Shown: positions 38,174 to 47,674 of the stretch, one piece after another | Layout of the letters: each line of letters begins with the position of its first letter | How positions within the stretch are numbered: the stretch's first letter is position 1 | Assembly: GCA_024707265.1 (NCBI GenBank) | Contig: JANQAB010000009.1 | Location: 620,001 to 684,000 of the forward strand | Reading direction: 5' to 3' | From: Sporocytophaga sp. | GTDB lineage: Bacteria; Bacteroidota; Bacteroidia; Cytophagales; Cytophagaceae | DNA: 64,000 nucleotides | Program-made: the position numbers and the translations under genes | Notes under the pieces: generated by a model | Told to the model about the DNA's origin: nothing | The model's input: the letters and a program-made list of their open reading frames with translations, nothing else | Databases searched by the model: none

Positions 38174-38846
38174 TTATTGAATTTTTTTCACCAGAGGAAT
38201 AAGCTCCACTTTATAAGGTGCTTTGTGCTTTTCAACTGAGATGTTAAGAATAAAAATACCTTTTGCATTCCTTATAACTACTGGTTCGCCTTTTTCCGCT
38301 GCATAAACCTGCTCGTAATATTCTTTGTCTGTCTCTGTCTCCCAGATCCAGCCCAGGTCTTTTCTTTTAAGGGCAAGCTTTTCTTCGTCTTTTAAAGCAA
38401 TTTTATAAACTTCCTTGTCGTCTTTCCTGACCAGCGCTGTATATTTATCAATATACTTTTTGATTTCGGCTTCGTCTTTAAATGACTTAGGTATAAATTG
38501 AATAAGATCAGCTCGGACTCTTGTAAGGGGCTCGCTGAATTTTTTTTACTTTAAAAGAATAGCAGAAAGTGTCACCTCTGAATGGGCCAACTATGTCTCC
38601 GACTTTGGCAGAAAAAATTTCTTTATCGATATCTTCTTTCTGATCGCCGGGGCTGAATTTAACGGTGTAGTATGGCTTTTCACTGTTTTTTACAACAAAC
38701 AGGCTATCATTTTTGGATGCTTTAAAAGCCTTGGTTTTAGTCTGAAGCCAGTCCATTGCCTCTTTCTCTGCGGCTGTAAGGCTCATCTGTGCAAAGGTTG
38801 TTTGGCAGATGAGTAGAGAAATTATTGCAAAAACTACTTTTTTCAT
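38174..38846 (-). CDS. Secreted parvulin-like PPIase-type protein, frame broken at a T8 run (38540-38547)
   Basis: The first frame (38846-38508, 112 residues) has a signal peptide (MKKVVFAIISLLICQTTFAQ) and a parvulin-like end (FSAKVGDIVGPFRG...YSFKVKK). The other frame continues without stops to 38174 (FSEPLTRVRADLIQFIPKSF ... KVELIPLVKKIQ), giving 223 residues if one base of the coding-strand A8 run is removed. The second half also has an alpha/beta pattern. The typical catalytic His/Met residues of parvulins were not identified with certainty, so it may be a chaperone-like relative. Confidence 0.6.
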
Positions 38847-38941
38847 ATGTGTTTATGGTTCTGTTGATAGATGTTAAGTAATTCTTCTGTTTTTTATAAT
38901 AAGCTTACCCTTAACTAATTATTCTCCTTAAAGTTCGTTTG

Positions 38942-41866
38942 TTATACCAAAGCTTCAAATAAAATTTCTACAGGATGTTTTGCCGATCTGCCCGTTCCAT
39001 CCTTGATCTGATGCCTGCAGCTCGTTCCCGGGGCGGCAATAATTGTCTCCTCAGAAGCTTTCCGTACAGCAGGGAAGAGGACAAGCTCTCCGACCTTCAT
39101 AGATACATCGTAATGTTCTTCTTCATATCCGAAGGATCCTGCCATTCCACAACATCCTGATGGGATTATCTCCACTTTATAATTTGCAGGTAGCGTAAGA
39201 ATTTTCTGGGTGTAGGACAGAGATGAAAGCGCTTTCTGATGGCAATGGCCGTGAAGTTTTATTTGCTTAGACTCTTTTTTGAAAGCATTGGCGTCAATTC
39301 TGCCAGCTTCTGCCTCTTTTGCAAGAAATTCATCTATTAGAAGGCTGTTTTTAGCAAGGTTTTCTGCGGCCTGTTTTTGTTCAGGCGTTGCTAATGCAGG
39401 ATATTCATCTCTAAAAGAAAGTATTGCGGAAGGTTCTATCCCAAGCATTGGATGTTCCTTGCTTACTTTGTCTTTCAGCAGGTCTATGTTCTTTCTTGCT
39501 ATTTTCTGCGCTTCACGGATAAGTCCTTTAGACATGTAAGTTCTTGCACTTTCCAGGTGTTGAGGTATTTCAACCTCATAGCCAAGTCTGGTAAGCAACC
39601 CAATTGCTTTGATTCCTATATCTGATTCGTTATAGTTAGTATACTCATCGCAGAATAAGAAAACCTTCCCTTTTTTGCTTCCTTTTGCCTGAAGCGCTTC
39701 TTTGTTTTTGCCAGCCCATTTTCTAAGGGTAATAGGTGAAAGCAGTGGCAAAGGACGTTTGGAAGACATGCCCAGCACCTTTTTCATTAAACCTCCTGTT
39801 AGGCCGTTTTTCATCACAAAATTAGACAAGCCGGAGAAATTGCTTACAATGCTGTTTGCTTTGGCAAAGTTAGCAATCATCATGGCCCTGAAAGGAACTC
39901 CTTTTTCATCATAATACTGCTGAAGGAATTCTGCTTTCATCTTTGCCACATCCACGTTGGACGGACACTCCGATTTGCAGCCTTTGCAGGATAAGCAGAG
40001 ATCCATTACTTCGTAAATCTCGTCATGGGCAAATTTATTCTTTTTCGGAGATCTGGTAAGAAACTCCCTTAGTATGTTAGCTCTTGCCCTGGTTGTCTCT
40101 TTCTCGCTTCTGGTAGCCATAAAGCTTGGACACATAGTGCCACCTATGACGTGGGACTTACGGCAATCGCCTGAACCATTACATTGCTCTGCAAGTCTCA
40201 ATATGCCCTGACTTTCTGAGAAGTCAAAAACAGTATTAAACTGATTGGTAACCTGATTGGATTCGTACCTCAGGGATTCATTCATTTTTGGTGTATGAAC
40301 AATTTTCCCTGGATTAAAGATATTGTTAGGATCCCAAATATGCTTAAGCTCTACAATCATATTGTAGTTCTTTTCTCCTATCATCTTTTTAACAAACTCT
40401 CCTCTTACTCTTCCATCTCCATGTTCCCCGCTAAGTGATCCTTGGAATTTCTTAACAAGATCAGCTACTTCATCTGTAATAGTGAAGAACATTTGTCTGT
40501 CTTCTTCTTTTTTAAGATCAAGTATCGGGCGGAGGTGGATTTCCCCATCTCCGATATGTGCGTAGAACACGCAGGATTTATTGTGCTTGTCAAGAATTTG
40601 TTGAAACTCTTTGATAAACTCAGGCTGGTCCTCTACTGCCACAGCTGTGTCTTCAATACAAGCGACAGCTTTGGGGTCACCTGGAACGTTTGCCAGCAGG
40701 CCAAGTCCTGCTTTTCTCAGACTCCAGACTTTATTTACATCAGCTCCGTGCAAAATCGGGAAATAGTAGCCGTAACCATTGGCTCTCATTTCAGCCTCCA
40801 TTTCACTCGCAAGCTTTTCAATTTCTTCTTTGCTGTCTCTCGCAAATTCCACTACCAGGAGTGCCCCCGGATCTCCCTGCACAAAGAAACGGTTTTTGGT
40901 TTGCTCAATATTATGCTTGGTACACTGAAGAATAATATCATCAATCAATTCAACCGCACCAGGGTTGTACTTAAGGGCGATCAGGTTCGCTCTTGTACTT
41001 TCGTCAATAGTGTTCATGTGAACCGCTACCACAGCTTTGTGCTTTGGGGGTACATCAACAAGATTCAGTTTGATTTCTGTAGTAAATGCAAGTGTACCTT
41101 CAGAGCCTGCAAGCAGCTTACACATATTAAATGCGGGTTTGCCAGAAGTGAACGGCTGAGATTCCAGCAATTCATCAATAGCATATCCTGTGTTTCTTCT
41201 TCTTATAGAAGGTTTGGGAAATTCTTTTCTGATTTCCTCTGCATTTGCAGGATCAGAAAGGATGTTTTTTATATGCTTGTATACCTTACTTTCAAGTGAG
41301 GTGCCTTTGGCTTTTGTTTCAAACTCTTCAAGAGTAACAGACTTAAAAACTGCGTCAGATCCGTCGCTTAGAATTGTTTTCAGTTCCAAAGTATGGTCTC
41401 TGGTGGTTCCATATATCACAGAGTGAGATCCGCAAGAGTTATTTCCCACCATTCCTCCGATCATACATCTGTTAGAGGTGGAGGTTTCCGGGGCAAAGAA
41501 GAGTCCGTGTGGCTCAAGGATTTTGTTCAGTTCATCAAGGTTTACACCTGGCTGAACTCTTACCCACTTCTCTGCTTTATTGATTTCCAGTACTTTTGTC
41601 CAATGGAAAGAAACATCTACTACAATGCCTTTTCCAACTACCTGACCAGCTAAAGAGGTACCGGCTGTTCGAGGAATGATCGATGTTTTATGTTGATTGG
41701 CGAATGTTAGGAGTTTTTTAATATCCGACTCCGATTTTGGTCTTGCCACAGCCAATGGCAATTCGCGGTAAACAGATGCATCGGTTGCGTAAAGAGTACG
41801 CATGGTAAGGTCTGTAAAAAACTCGCCTTCTAGTGAATTCTTCAGTTCTTCTAATTTCGCCAGCAT
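38942..41866 (-). CDS. FAD-linked oxidase fused to a 4Fe-4S/CCG-domain reductase (D-lactate dehydrogenase-like)
   Basis: 974 residues. Residues ~30-260 are a PCMH-type FAD-binding domain (SIIPRTAGTSLAGQVVGKGIVVD, GMVGNNSCGSHSVIYGTTRDH), ~280-530 the FAD-oxidase C domain with HIGDGEIHLRP and GSLSGEHGDGRVRGEF. Next come two Cys clusters (CNGSGDCRK...MCPSF and CLSCKGCKSECPSNVD, the latter a 4Fe-4S site), then a C-terminal CCG-like domain (HGHCHQKAL, PSGCCGMAGSFG, APGTSCRHQI). The fusion is typical of D-lactate or D-2-hydroxyacid dehydrogenases that pass electrons to quinone at the inner membrane. The exact substrate is not resolved. Confidence 0.88.
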   Translation of the reverse strand: MLAKLEELKNSLEGEFFTDLTMRTLYATDASVYRELPLAVARPKSESDIKKLLTFANQHKTSIIPRTAGTSLAGQVVGKGIVVDVSFHWTKVLEINKAEKWVRVQPGVNLDELNKILEPHGLFFAPETSTSNRCMIGGMVGNNSCGSHSVIYGTTRDHTLELKTILSDGSDAVFKSVTLEEFETKAKGTSLESKVYKHIKNILSDPANAEEIRKEFPKPSIRRRNTGYAIDELLESQPFTSGKPAFNMCKLLAGSEGTLAFTTEIKLNLVDVPPKHKAVVAVHMNTIDESTRANLIALKYNPGAVELIDDIILQCTKHNIEQTKNRFFVQGDPGALLVVEFARDSKEEIEKLASEMEAEMRANGYGYYFPILHGADVNKVWSLRKAGLGLLANVPGDPKAVACIEDTAVAVEDQPEFIKEFQQILDKHNKSCVFYAHIGDGEIHLRPILDLKKEEDRQMFFTITDEVADLVKKFQGSLSGEHGDGRVRGEFVKKMIGEKNYNMIVELKHIWDPNNIFNPGKIVHTPKMNESLRYESNQVTNQFNTVFDFSESQGILRLAEQCNGSGDCRKSHVIGGTMCPSFMATRSEKETTRARANILREFLTRSPKKNKFAHDEIYEVMDLCLSCKGCKSECPSNVDVAKMKAEFLQQYYDEKGVPFRAMMIANFAKANSIVSNFSGLSNFVMKNGLTGGLMKKVLGMSSKRPLPLLSPITLRKWAGKNKEALQAKGSKKGKVFLFCDEYTNYNESDIGIKAIGLLTRLGYEVEIPQHLESARTYMSKGLIREAQKIARKNIDLLKDKVSKEHPMLGIEPSAILSFRDEYPALATPEQKQAAENLAKNSLLIDEFLAKEAEAGRIDANAFKKESKQIKLHGHCHQKALSSLSYTQKILTLPANYKVEIIPSGCCGMAGSFGYEEEHYDVSMKVGELVLFPAVRKASEETIIAAPGTSCRHQIKDGTGRSAKHPVEILFEALV

Positions 41867-41990
41867 TAACTTCTTATATTCTTAGGAAACTGCAAATTTA
41901 ACGATTTGCGGGATAACAAATGGGCAGAATATGGCAATTCTGCTTTTTTATTATAAAAATCGCTAATTTTAAGTTCAAAGTTCTATAACT

Positions 41991-42452
41991 ATGAAAAAAA
42001 TAATCGTTCCGGCCGCATTTTTTATCATTTTAGGCCTTTCTCTTCTGAGTGTCACTTCTAAACCTCTTTTCCCGGATTATTGTCCGGATGCAAAAAAATA
42101 CACTTCCCTCCAGGATGCACTTGCTGAACCGGAGAAAGTTGTAAAGCTGGATCTCAGTATGTTAAAACTTACAGCCATTCCTCCTGAGATAGGTAAGCTA
42201 TCCAATCTTGAGTGTCTGGATGTCTCTTTTAACAGGATAACTACTTTGCCAGCTGAAATGGCCAATCTGAAGAAATTAAGATATATTGATTTGACAGGTA
42301 CAAATTACATGGCAAAACTTCCTCCGGTTCTTGCTCAGCTGCCAAAGCTAGAGGCAGTAAATATTTCTGACCACGCCTATTGGAAACCTGCTCAATTTGA
42401 AGAGGCTAAGAAGTTTTTGCCAAATGTAAAGATGATTCTTTCAAACGATTAA
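41991..42452 (+). CDS. Secreted small leucine-rich-repeat protein
   Basis: 153 residues. Signal peptide ~1-24 (MKKIIVPAAFFIILGLSLLS). Residues ~45-125 contain about four LRR units: VVKLDLSMLKLTAIPPEIGKL, LECLDVSFNRITTLPAEMANL, LRYIDLTGTNYMAKLPPVLAQL and KLEAVNISDHAY. A short solenoid of this type is a binding module; no partner is known. A strong hairpin follows. Confidence 0.78.
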   Translation: MKKIIVPAAFFIILGLSLLSVTSKPLFPDYCPDAKKYTSLQDALAEPEKVVKLDLSMLKLTAIPPEIGKLSNLECLDVSFNRITTLPAEMANLKKLRYIDLTGTNYMAKLPPVLAQLPKLEAVNISDHAYWKPAQFEEAKKFLPNVKMILSND

Positions 42453-42484
42453 TCATTTCAATCAAATACTATTTGATTGAAACT

Positions 42485-42526
42485 ATAGATGTCGGTTAGC
42501 TGAATTTAAAACTAACCGACATCTAT
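42485..42526. terminator. Bidirectional terminator-like hairpin between the LRR and small lipoprotein genes
   Basis: 15-bp perfect arms ATAGATGTCGGTTAG / CTAACCGACATCTAT around a 12-nt A/T loop. It overlaps the stop codon of the leftward lipoprotein gene. A second, weaker hairpin (TTTCAATCAAATA / TTTGATTGAAA) lies just before it at ~42456-42482. Confidence 0.7.
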
Positions 42527-42753
42527 TTCCCAGTATTTCTGGAGGAGTCTCTAAGCTCTTTTGCCACATCTCTTGTGGAGTCTGCTTCTTTTTTGAGTTT
42601 TTGGGCAGCCAGGTCTAAAGAGTCAGCTCGTGCCTTTTCCAGGTCAGCAGCATTTTGAAGTTTGTCTTCAAGCATCCTAGCCTTTTGTTCTTCAGGTGAA
42701 TTGTTGCAAGACAACATAGTAAATAACAGGTAGAAAAAAGTTATTCTTTTCAT
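42523..42753 (-). CDS. Small coiled-coil lipoprotein
   Basis: 76 residues. MKRITFFYLLFTMLSC gives a lipobox (Cys16); the mature part is a highly charged, Ala-rich helix (LEDKLQNAADLEKARADSLD) like Lpp-type coiled coils. Likely anchored in the outer membrane; it may trimerise, but this is inferred from composition. Confidence 0.65.
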   Translation of the reverse strand: MKRITFFYLLFTMLSCNNSPEEQKARMLEDKLQNAADLEKARADSLDLAAQKLKKEADSTRDVAKELRDSSRNTGK

Positions 42754-42870
42754 AGTTTTACATTATTTTTACCTAAAACTCACCTGAATAGGCATTGTTC
42801 TTCGTTCTTAAAGAAATCCAAAGCGAAATAACCTCGTACATAACCTTAGTTTAAATAGAAAGACTGTATT

Positions 42871-44466
42871 ATGGACTCTATTCTTCATTTCTTCATGAAT
42901 CATTTCTGGTGGATTGTTCCGCTGGTTGTGATAGTTTCGATAGCCATTAAAGACGTTTTTTTCAACCGCGCTCATACGATTAAACACAATTTTCCGGTGG
43001 TTGGGCACATACGCTACCTGCTTGAAAAGATCGGTCCTGAAATGAGGCAATATATTGTTGCCAACAACAGGGAGGAACTTCCTTTCAACCGCAGTCAGCG
43101 TTCATGGATTTATGCAAGTTCAAAAAGAGAGAATAACTACCAGGGATTTGGTACTGACCAGGACCAGAATGCTGCAGGGCATATATTTATTAACCCTGCA
43201 ATGTTCCCTTTCAATCTGAAACCTGGTCATCCGAATATTGAAGACCCGGCATTTGTTCCATGTGCGAAGGTCATTGGCCTTGCGAATAAAAGAAAGAAGC
43301 CATTCCGGCCTTATTCTATTGTTAATATATCTGCCATGAGTTATGGTTCGCTTTCTTCAAAAGCTGTTGAATCGATGAACAAGGGGGCTTTGAAAGCTGG
43401 TTGTTACCATAATACAGGTGAAGGAGGTTTGGCTCCTTATCATTCGTTTGGAGCTGATGTTGTCTTCCAGGTAGGTACCGGGTATTTCGGAGTTAGGGAT
43501 GAGGTAGGGAATTTTTCAATGGAGAAGATGGAAGCGCTGGTTAAAAAGAATCAATTTGTAAAGGCAATCGAATTTAAACTTTCTCAAGGTGCTAAACCAG
43601 GAAAAGGTGGAGTACTCCCTGCCGCTAAGATTACTCCGGAGGTAGCCGAAATCCGTCAGGTCTCAATGGGGAAAGATGTAATCTCCCCAGCTTGTCACTC
43701 CGCATTTAGCAATGTGCCTGAGATGATGGATTTTATAGAAATGGTCGCAGACAGAACAGGTTTGCCTGTTGGAATAAAATCAGCTGTTGGAAAACTGGAG
43801 ATGTGGGAAGAACTTGCTGATTTGATGGCAGAAAGAGGCACAGGCCCTGATTTTATTACAATAGATGGAGGGGAAGGTGGAACAGGTGCTGCACCTCCTG
43901 CATTTGCAGACCACGTTTCATTGCCATTTTCTTATGCTTTCAGTAAAATTTATAAAGTGTTTGCTGAAAGGGGCTTGTCAGACAGAATTGTTTTTATTGC
44001 TTCTGGTAAACTTGGTTTCCCGGCAAAAGCTCTTACAGCATTTGCTATGGGCGCAGATATCATCAATGTGGCAAGAGAAGCAATGATGTCTATCGGTTGT
44101 ATTCAGGCTCAGGTATGTCATACAAACAGATGTCCTGCCGGTGTGGCTACTCAGAATAAATGGCTTGCTGCAGGTGTTGATGTTACCTTGAAGTCCGAAA
44201 GATGTTTTAATTATATTAAAACACTTAGAAAAGAATTGCTTGAAATCACTCATGCCTGCGGTTATGAGCATCCTTGTCAGATGACTATGAGAGATGTCGA
44301 CATTAGCATGGGTGATAACAATATGACAATAAAACTAAGAGACTCTTATAAATATGACAAGGTAAAGGTGAACTTCAATGGTATGCAGGATGTAAAGGAT
44401 TGCCCGTATCTTGGAGGGCCGTCGGCTAAGAAGCAGGAGAAGAAAGAGTTGGCAGAAGTAAAATAA
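42871..44466 (+). CDS. FMN-binding glutamate synthase-family protein (GltB2-like)
   Basis: 531 residues. One N-terminal membrane helix (FWWIVPLVVIVSIAIKDVFF). The rest matches the central FMN (GOGAT-type) domain: NISAMSYGSLSSKAV, GAKPGKGGVLPAAKITPEVAEIR, ITIDGGEGGTGAAPPAFADH and a Cys-rich iron-sulfur loop CIQAQVCHTNRCPAG. It lacks the glutaminase and NAD(P)H parts of full glutamate synthase. Bacterial stand-alone members are poorly characterised, so the electron donor and reaction are unknown. Confidence 0.88.
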   Translation: MDSILHFFMNHFWWIVPLVVIVSIAIKDVFFNRAHTIKHNFPVVGHIRYLLEKIGPEMRQYIVANNREELPFNRSQRSWIYASSKRENNYQGFGTDQDQNAAGHIFINPAMFPFNLKPGHPNIEDPAFVPCAKVIGLANKRKKPFRPYSIVNISAMSYGSLSSKAVESMNKGALKAGCYHNTGEGGLAPYHSFGADVVFQVGTGYFGVRDEVGNFSMEKMEALVKKNQFVKAIEFKLSQGAKPGKGGVLPAAKITPEVAEIRQVSMGKDVISPACHSAFSNVPEMMDFIEMVADRTGLPVGIKSAVGKLEMWEELADLMAERGTGPDFITIDGGEGGTGAAPPAFADHVSLPFSYAFSKIYKVFAERGLSDRIVFIASGKLGFPAKALTAFAMGADIINVAREAMMSIGCIQAQVCHTNRCPAGVATQNKWLAAGVDVTLKSERCFNYIKTLRKELLEITHACGYEHPCQMTMRDVDISMGDNNMTIKLRDSYKYDKVKVNFNGMQDVKDCPYLGGPSAKKQEKKELAEVK

Positions 44467-44542
44467 TTGAAATTAAAATATAAGGAAAAGGCCGTCTCAT
44501 TTAGAGGTGGTCTTTTTTGTTTTTAACCCCTGGGTTTAATTA

Positions 44543-44672
44543 TGTAGAGACGCCATGCTGGCGTCTCCTTGTCCATAAAGGAGGCTTTTGATATTTATTG
44601 AAATGTTAGGCATATAAATCTTATTTTGATTCTTTACCACAATTTCTGAGACGCCAGCATGGCGTCTCTACA
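44543..44672. repeat. 130-bp element with 25-bp perfect inverted termini (second palindrome family)
   Basis: The ends (44543-44567 and 44648-44672) are exact reverse complements beginning TGTAGAGACGCC. Each end also contains its own palindrome, GAGACGCCA-3 nt-TGGCGTCTC, so the element can fold as one large or two small hairpins. It sits in the gap between the GltB-like gene and xseB. The 80-nt centre has no gene. This resembles paired REP (BIME) or MITE arrangements. Confidence 0.8.
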
Positions 44673-44720
44673 AAGAGGCAATAACTAATACAAGGCTGAA
44701 TTTGAATTACCTGTTCCGGT

Positions 44721-44924
44721 CTACTCTTCACTCTCCAGTTCCTTCAGAATTTTACTCACATCCTCTTCTGTTGTATTGAGTTTTGTCTTGCAGATTTTTA
44801 TAAGCTGTGCGGCTCTTTTTACTTTATCTGAAAGGTCATCTACAGAAATTTCCCCCTGTTCTATTTCTGAAACAATTAGTTGAAGTTCTTCAAAGGCTTC
44901 TGTATAGCTTATTTTTTCACGCAT
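44721..44924 (-). CDS. xseB: Exodeoxyribonuclease VII small subunit
   Basis: 67 residues, full length. The XseB coiled-coil pattern is visible: SYTEAFEELQLIVSEIEQGEISVDDLSDKV (read in two parts, SYTEAFEELQLI and VSEIEQGEISVDDL) then CKTKLNTTEEDVSKIL. Its start overlaps the xseA stop by 8 nt. Joins XseA in a complex that cleaves single-stranded DNA from both ends. Confidence 0.92.
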   Translation of the reverse strand: MREKISYTEAFEELQLIVSEIEQGEISVDDLSDKVKRAAQLIKICKTKLNTTEEDVSKILKELESEE

Positions 44925-46323
44925 CTTTGTCTGATTGATCTATTGATTTAATATTGCTATCAATAACACCGTCTATAATTCTAGTCTGAATTAAATCTCC
45001 CTTCTTCAGCTTGTCAACGCTTTTTAATGCCTTACCATTATACAAAGTAATACTATAGCCTCTTTTCAGAACGCTTTCAGGGCTCATGTTATTGATGTTT
45101 TTTTCTATGTTTTTTAATTCCTGTGATTTTGATTCTATAAATCCTGGTAAGCTTTTAACTATCTCTTTTTTGTTCTGTGATAGAAGCAGAAGAGATTGAC
45201 GAAGGAGCACCTTTGAATCTTTTCTCATATCTGCTGTCACTGTTTTCAGGCAAAGGTTTTCTTTTTTAATTATGTAAAATGAATGATGTGATAACGATTT
45301 ACTTTCATTCACTATAGCATTGTTGAATTTATTAATACTATTATTAGCAACTGACCTGAATAACCTGGAAGCACTATGAAATCTGGCCTTTTCATCCATG
45401 ATCATACGAAGGCTTTTATCCTTGATTTTATCCTCCGCCTTTTGAACCGGGATAGAAAAGTTGTGAAACTTCTGTAAAAGAAATTCTGCAAGTTTGGTTG
45501 GAGTAATCTGATTTGAGTAGGAAATCATTTCTGCCACCGTTTCATTAGTCGCATGTCCAATACCAGTTAAAACCGGGATTGGGAATAAGGCAATTTCTTT
45601 CGCCAGTGAATAGTTGTTGTAACAAGACAGTCCCACATCGCCTCCACCACCGCGGATGATTGCAACTGCATCAAAATGACTTATGACCGTTTTAATTCTT
45701 CTTAGCTGTCTGATTATGTCTTCGATAGCTTTCTCGCCCTGTAACAATGCGGGAAACAAAACGGTAAAGAATTTATAATTCCATGAATTTTCCTTAATCA
45801 CCTTCATGAAATCAGCATAGCCTTTGCTTGTTTCTACTGATATAATAGCAAGTCTTTGTGGCAACAGAGGAAGTTTTAATGTTTTGTTTTGATCATATAT
45901 CCCTTCGTGCTGAAGCTTTTGTATCGTTTCTTTCTTTTCTCTTTCAAGATCTCCAAGAGTATAATGAGGGTCAATCTCAAGGATGTTAAGCGCTAAGCCA
46001 TAGCCAGGATCAAAGCAGATTTTGGCAAGGAAGAGAATTTTGATGCCGTCCTTTAATGGCTCTTTAAGAACTTTAAGAAACTTGTCATTTGCGTTTAAGT
46101 AATCCGTTTTCCATAAGATGGATTTCAGTTGAGCTATAACTTTTCCATCCTGCTTTTCAACCAGCTCGGGATAGCAGTGGCCCGAGTGCTTGTAATGATT
46201 CAGCTTATTCATTTCTGCCATTACCCAGAAAGCGTTTTTATACCTTTCAGAAAGGGTCTTTTGTATGCTCTTGGTTACTTCGAGCAATGAAAATACATTC
46301 TTGTCATAGATTAGCTTAGGCAT
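44917..46323 (-). CDS. xseA: Exodeoxyribonuclease VII large subunit
   Basis: 468 residues. OB-fold N-terminal domain (residues ~8-105; FWVMAEMNKLNHYKHSGHCYPEL), then the catalytic domain with PQRLAIISVETSKGYADF, DAVAIIRGGGG (conserved GGGS/G motif), IPVLTGIGHATNETVAE, a long coiled coil and the terminal SVLKRGYSITLYNGKALKS. Normal length. Co-transcribed with xseB. Confidence 0.93.
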   Translation of the reverse strand: MPKLIYDKNVFSLLEVTKSIQKTLSERYKNAFWVMAEMNKLNHYKHSGHCYPELVEKQDGKVIAQLKSILWKTDYLNANDKFLKVLKEPLKDGIKILFLAKICFDPGYGLALNILEIDPHYTLGDLEREKKETIQKLQHEGIYDQNKTLKLPLLPQRLAIISVETSKGYADFMKVIKENSWNYKFFTVLFPALLQGEKAIEDIIRQLRRIKTVISHFDAVAIIRGGGGDVGLSCYNNYSLAKEIALFPIPVLTGIGHATNETVAEMISYSNQITPTKLAEFLLQKFHNFSIPVQKAEDKIKDKSLRMIMDEKARFHSASRLFRSVANNSINKFNNAIVNESKSLSHHSFYIIKKENLCLKTVTADMRKDSKVLLRQSLLLLSQNKKEIVKSLPGFIESKSQELKNIEKNINNMSPESVLKRGYSITLYNGKALKSVDKLKKGDLIQTRIIDGVIDSNIKSIDQSDKDA

Positions 46324-46581
46324 TGGCTGTTGAAAAGTTGAATGCAGAAGTTTAATGGCTTAAGGCAAATTATTGAATTAAATTATAAGATTCAAATGGA
46401 GTGTAAAAAATAAGTTGCAGGTTGAGCGGTGGAGTATTGTCGACTAATATTTTTAATAAAATTAGAAATTTTTTAGATTAGTAGTAAAAAAATATAGGCC
46501 AGGTGTACATCCAAATGTTATCGGTCATGCTTTTGACGACAGTGCAACCTTTAACTAACAACAAGAAACGGACAGGCAAAT

Positions 46582-47188
46582 ATGATTGACTACATAAAGG
46601 AAAATATAAGTTGGCTAAAAGAGCTCTTTACGCTTTTGTTTGTCGGAACAGGAACATTAGTTGAAATCTTGACCTATAGACGAGCGAGAGCTACAATACT
46701 TCAACCTATAAGGACAGAAGTAATTAAAAAGCAATCAGAACTTTTATCAAAATTGTTACAAACTTTAAGCGACAACAATCAATCATTTAAAGTTGGCCTT
46801 GACTATGTAAACCTTGTTCAAATAAATGTCATGCTGACCCTGAGAGATTTTGGATTTGTCTTTAAGGAACATAAAGAATTTTTAGAGATAATAAAAGATA
46901 GTGTTGTTGGCTGGACACATTGTGGGAGAGCGAATGTTCTTAAAGATGTTGAAATCATTGGAGCGTTTACTGATGCGTCTGAAAAGAAAAAAGGAGAGCG
47001 ACTATGGTGTTGAGAAGTATAACAACTTAAAGAAAGGTGAAATTGACATCGATAAAATCTAATTGACCAGACAACATTCGGAATTTGTGAAATTGATTTC
47101 GGATTTTAAAAGCGACCCTTTCATGCCAACATCAATCCAACAGACAATGATGGAGTTATTTAAGGATATAAATAATAATCTTGCATAG
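46582..47188 (+). pseudogene. Decayed gene for a ~200-residue protein of unknown function
   Basis: An open frame of 143 residues (46582-47013; one hydrophobic segment LFTLLFVGTGTLVEIL near the start) ends in out-of-frame sequence. Removing one base of the A6 run at 46987-46992 continues it as EKKKESDYGVEKYNNLKKGE, then one in-frame TAA at ~47060 (probably from CAA) and 40 more sensible codons to 47188 (QHSEFVKLISDFKSDPF). So there is one frameshift and one stop in an otherwise coherent ~201-codon gene. No family recognised. It is the first member of an eroded island. Confidence 0.55.
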
Positions 47189-47230
47189 TATTAAAAGGTG
47201 AATTGGAAGTTTTTATGATAGACTTTAGTA

Positions 47231-47380
47231 ATGAGTATTTTGAAAAAGGTAAAGCACCCCATTTTGACCCTGTTGGTATTTATAACAGTTTTAACCACAG
47301 CCGTATATTATCATAGACCAACTCTTGATAAGCTAAAAAATGAAATTCGAAAGTATTTAAGGATTGACGAAAAATGGTAG
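47231..47380 (+). CDS. Possible 49-residue single-pass membrane protein
   Basis: MSILKKVKHPILTLLVFITV, then LTTAVYYHRPTLDKLKNE and a charged tail (IRKYLRIDEKW). It has the positive-inside layout of a small inner-membrane protein. No Shine-Dalgarno sequence is obvious and it lies in an eroded region, so it may be a gene fragment. A 27-nt hairpin (CCGCTA ... TAGCGG, 47402-47428) follows. The remaining interval to 47674 holds no supported gene. Confidence 0.35.
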   Translation: MSILKKVKHPILTLLVFITVLTTAVYYHRPTLDKLKNEIRKYLRIDEKW

Positions 47381-47674
47381 AAGAACAAAAAATAGCACGG
47401 CCCGCTAACAAGGTATTGCCAATAGCGGTGCTGAAGTCTTCAATTGGGTATTGGTGCAAATGTTCAACATTGTTCTTCGATTAAACTTTAGTGCTAAAAT
47501 ATCCCAGCCTTTTGCCAATATCCAAATCGTTACCACAAATGCGGAAATACGCAGATTTCTCTTTGACTGATTTTTTAGAATTTCTTTACATTTAACGTGA
47601 TATATGTATAGAAATTTTGATTTTCTTAACATAAATAAACTTCTTTGTAAAGAAAATGAAAAAATCTATACAGA

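Noticed and set aside
40442..41299. 285-codon rightward frame opposite the FAD/Fe-S oxidoreductase
   Set aside because: It lies entirely antisense to a well-conserved gene and its sequence (many Cys, Phe, Ser) is typical of a shadow frame.
47402..47428. Hairpin CCGCTA...TAGCGG as an integron attC site
   Set aside because: It does not fit the RYYYAAC/GTTRRRY core pair and no integrase gene is in the window.
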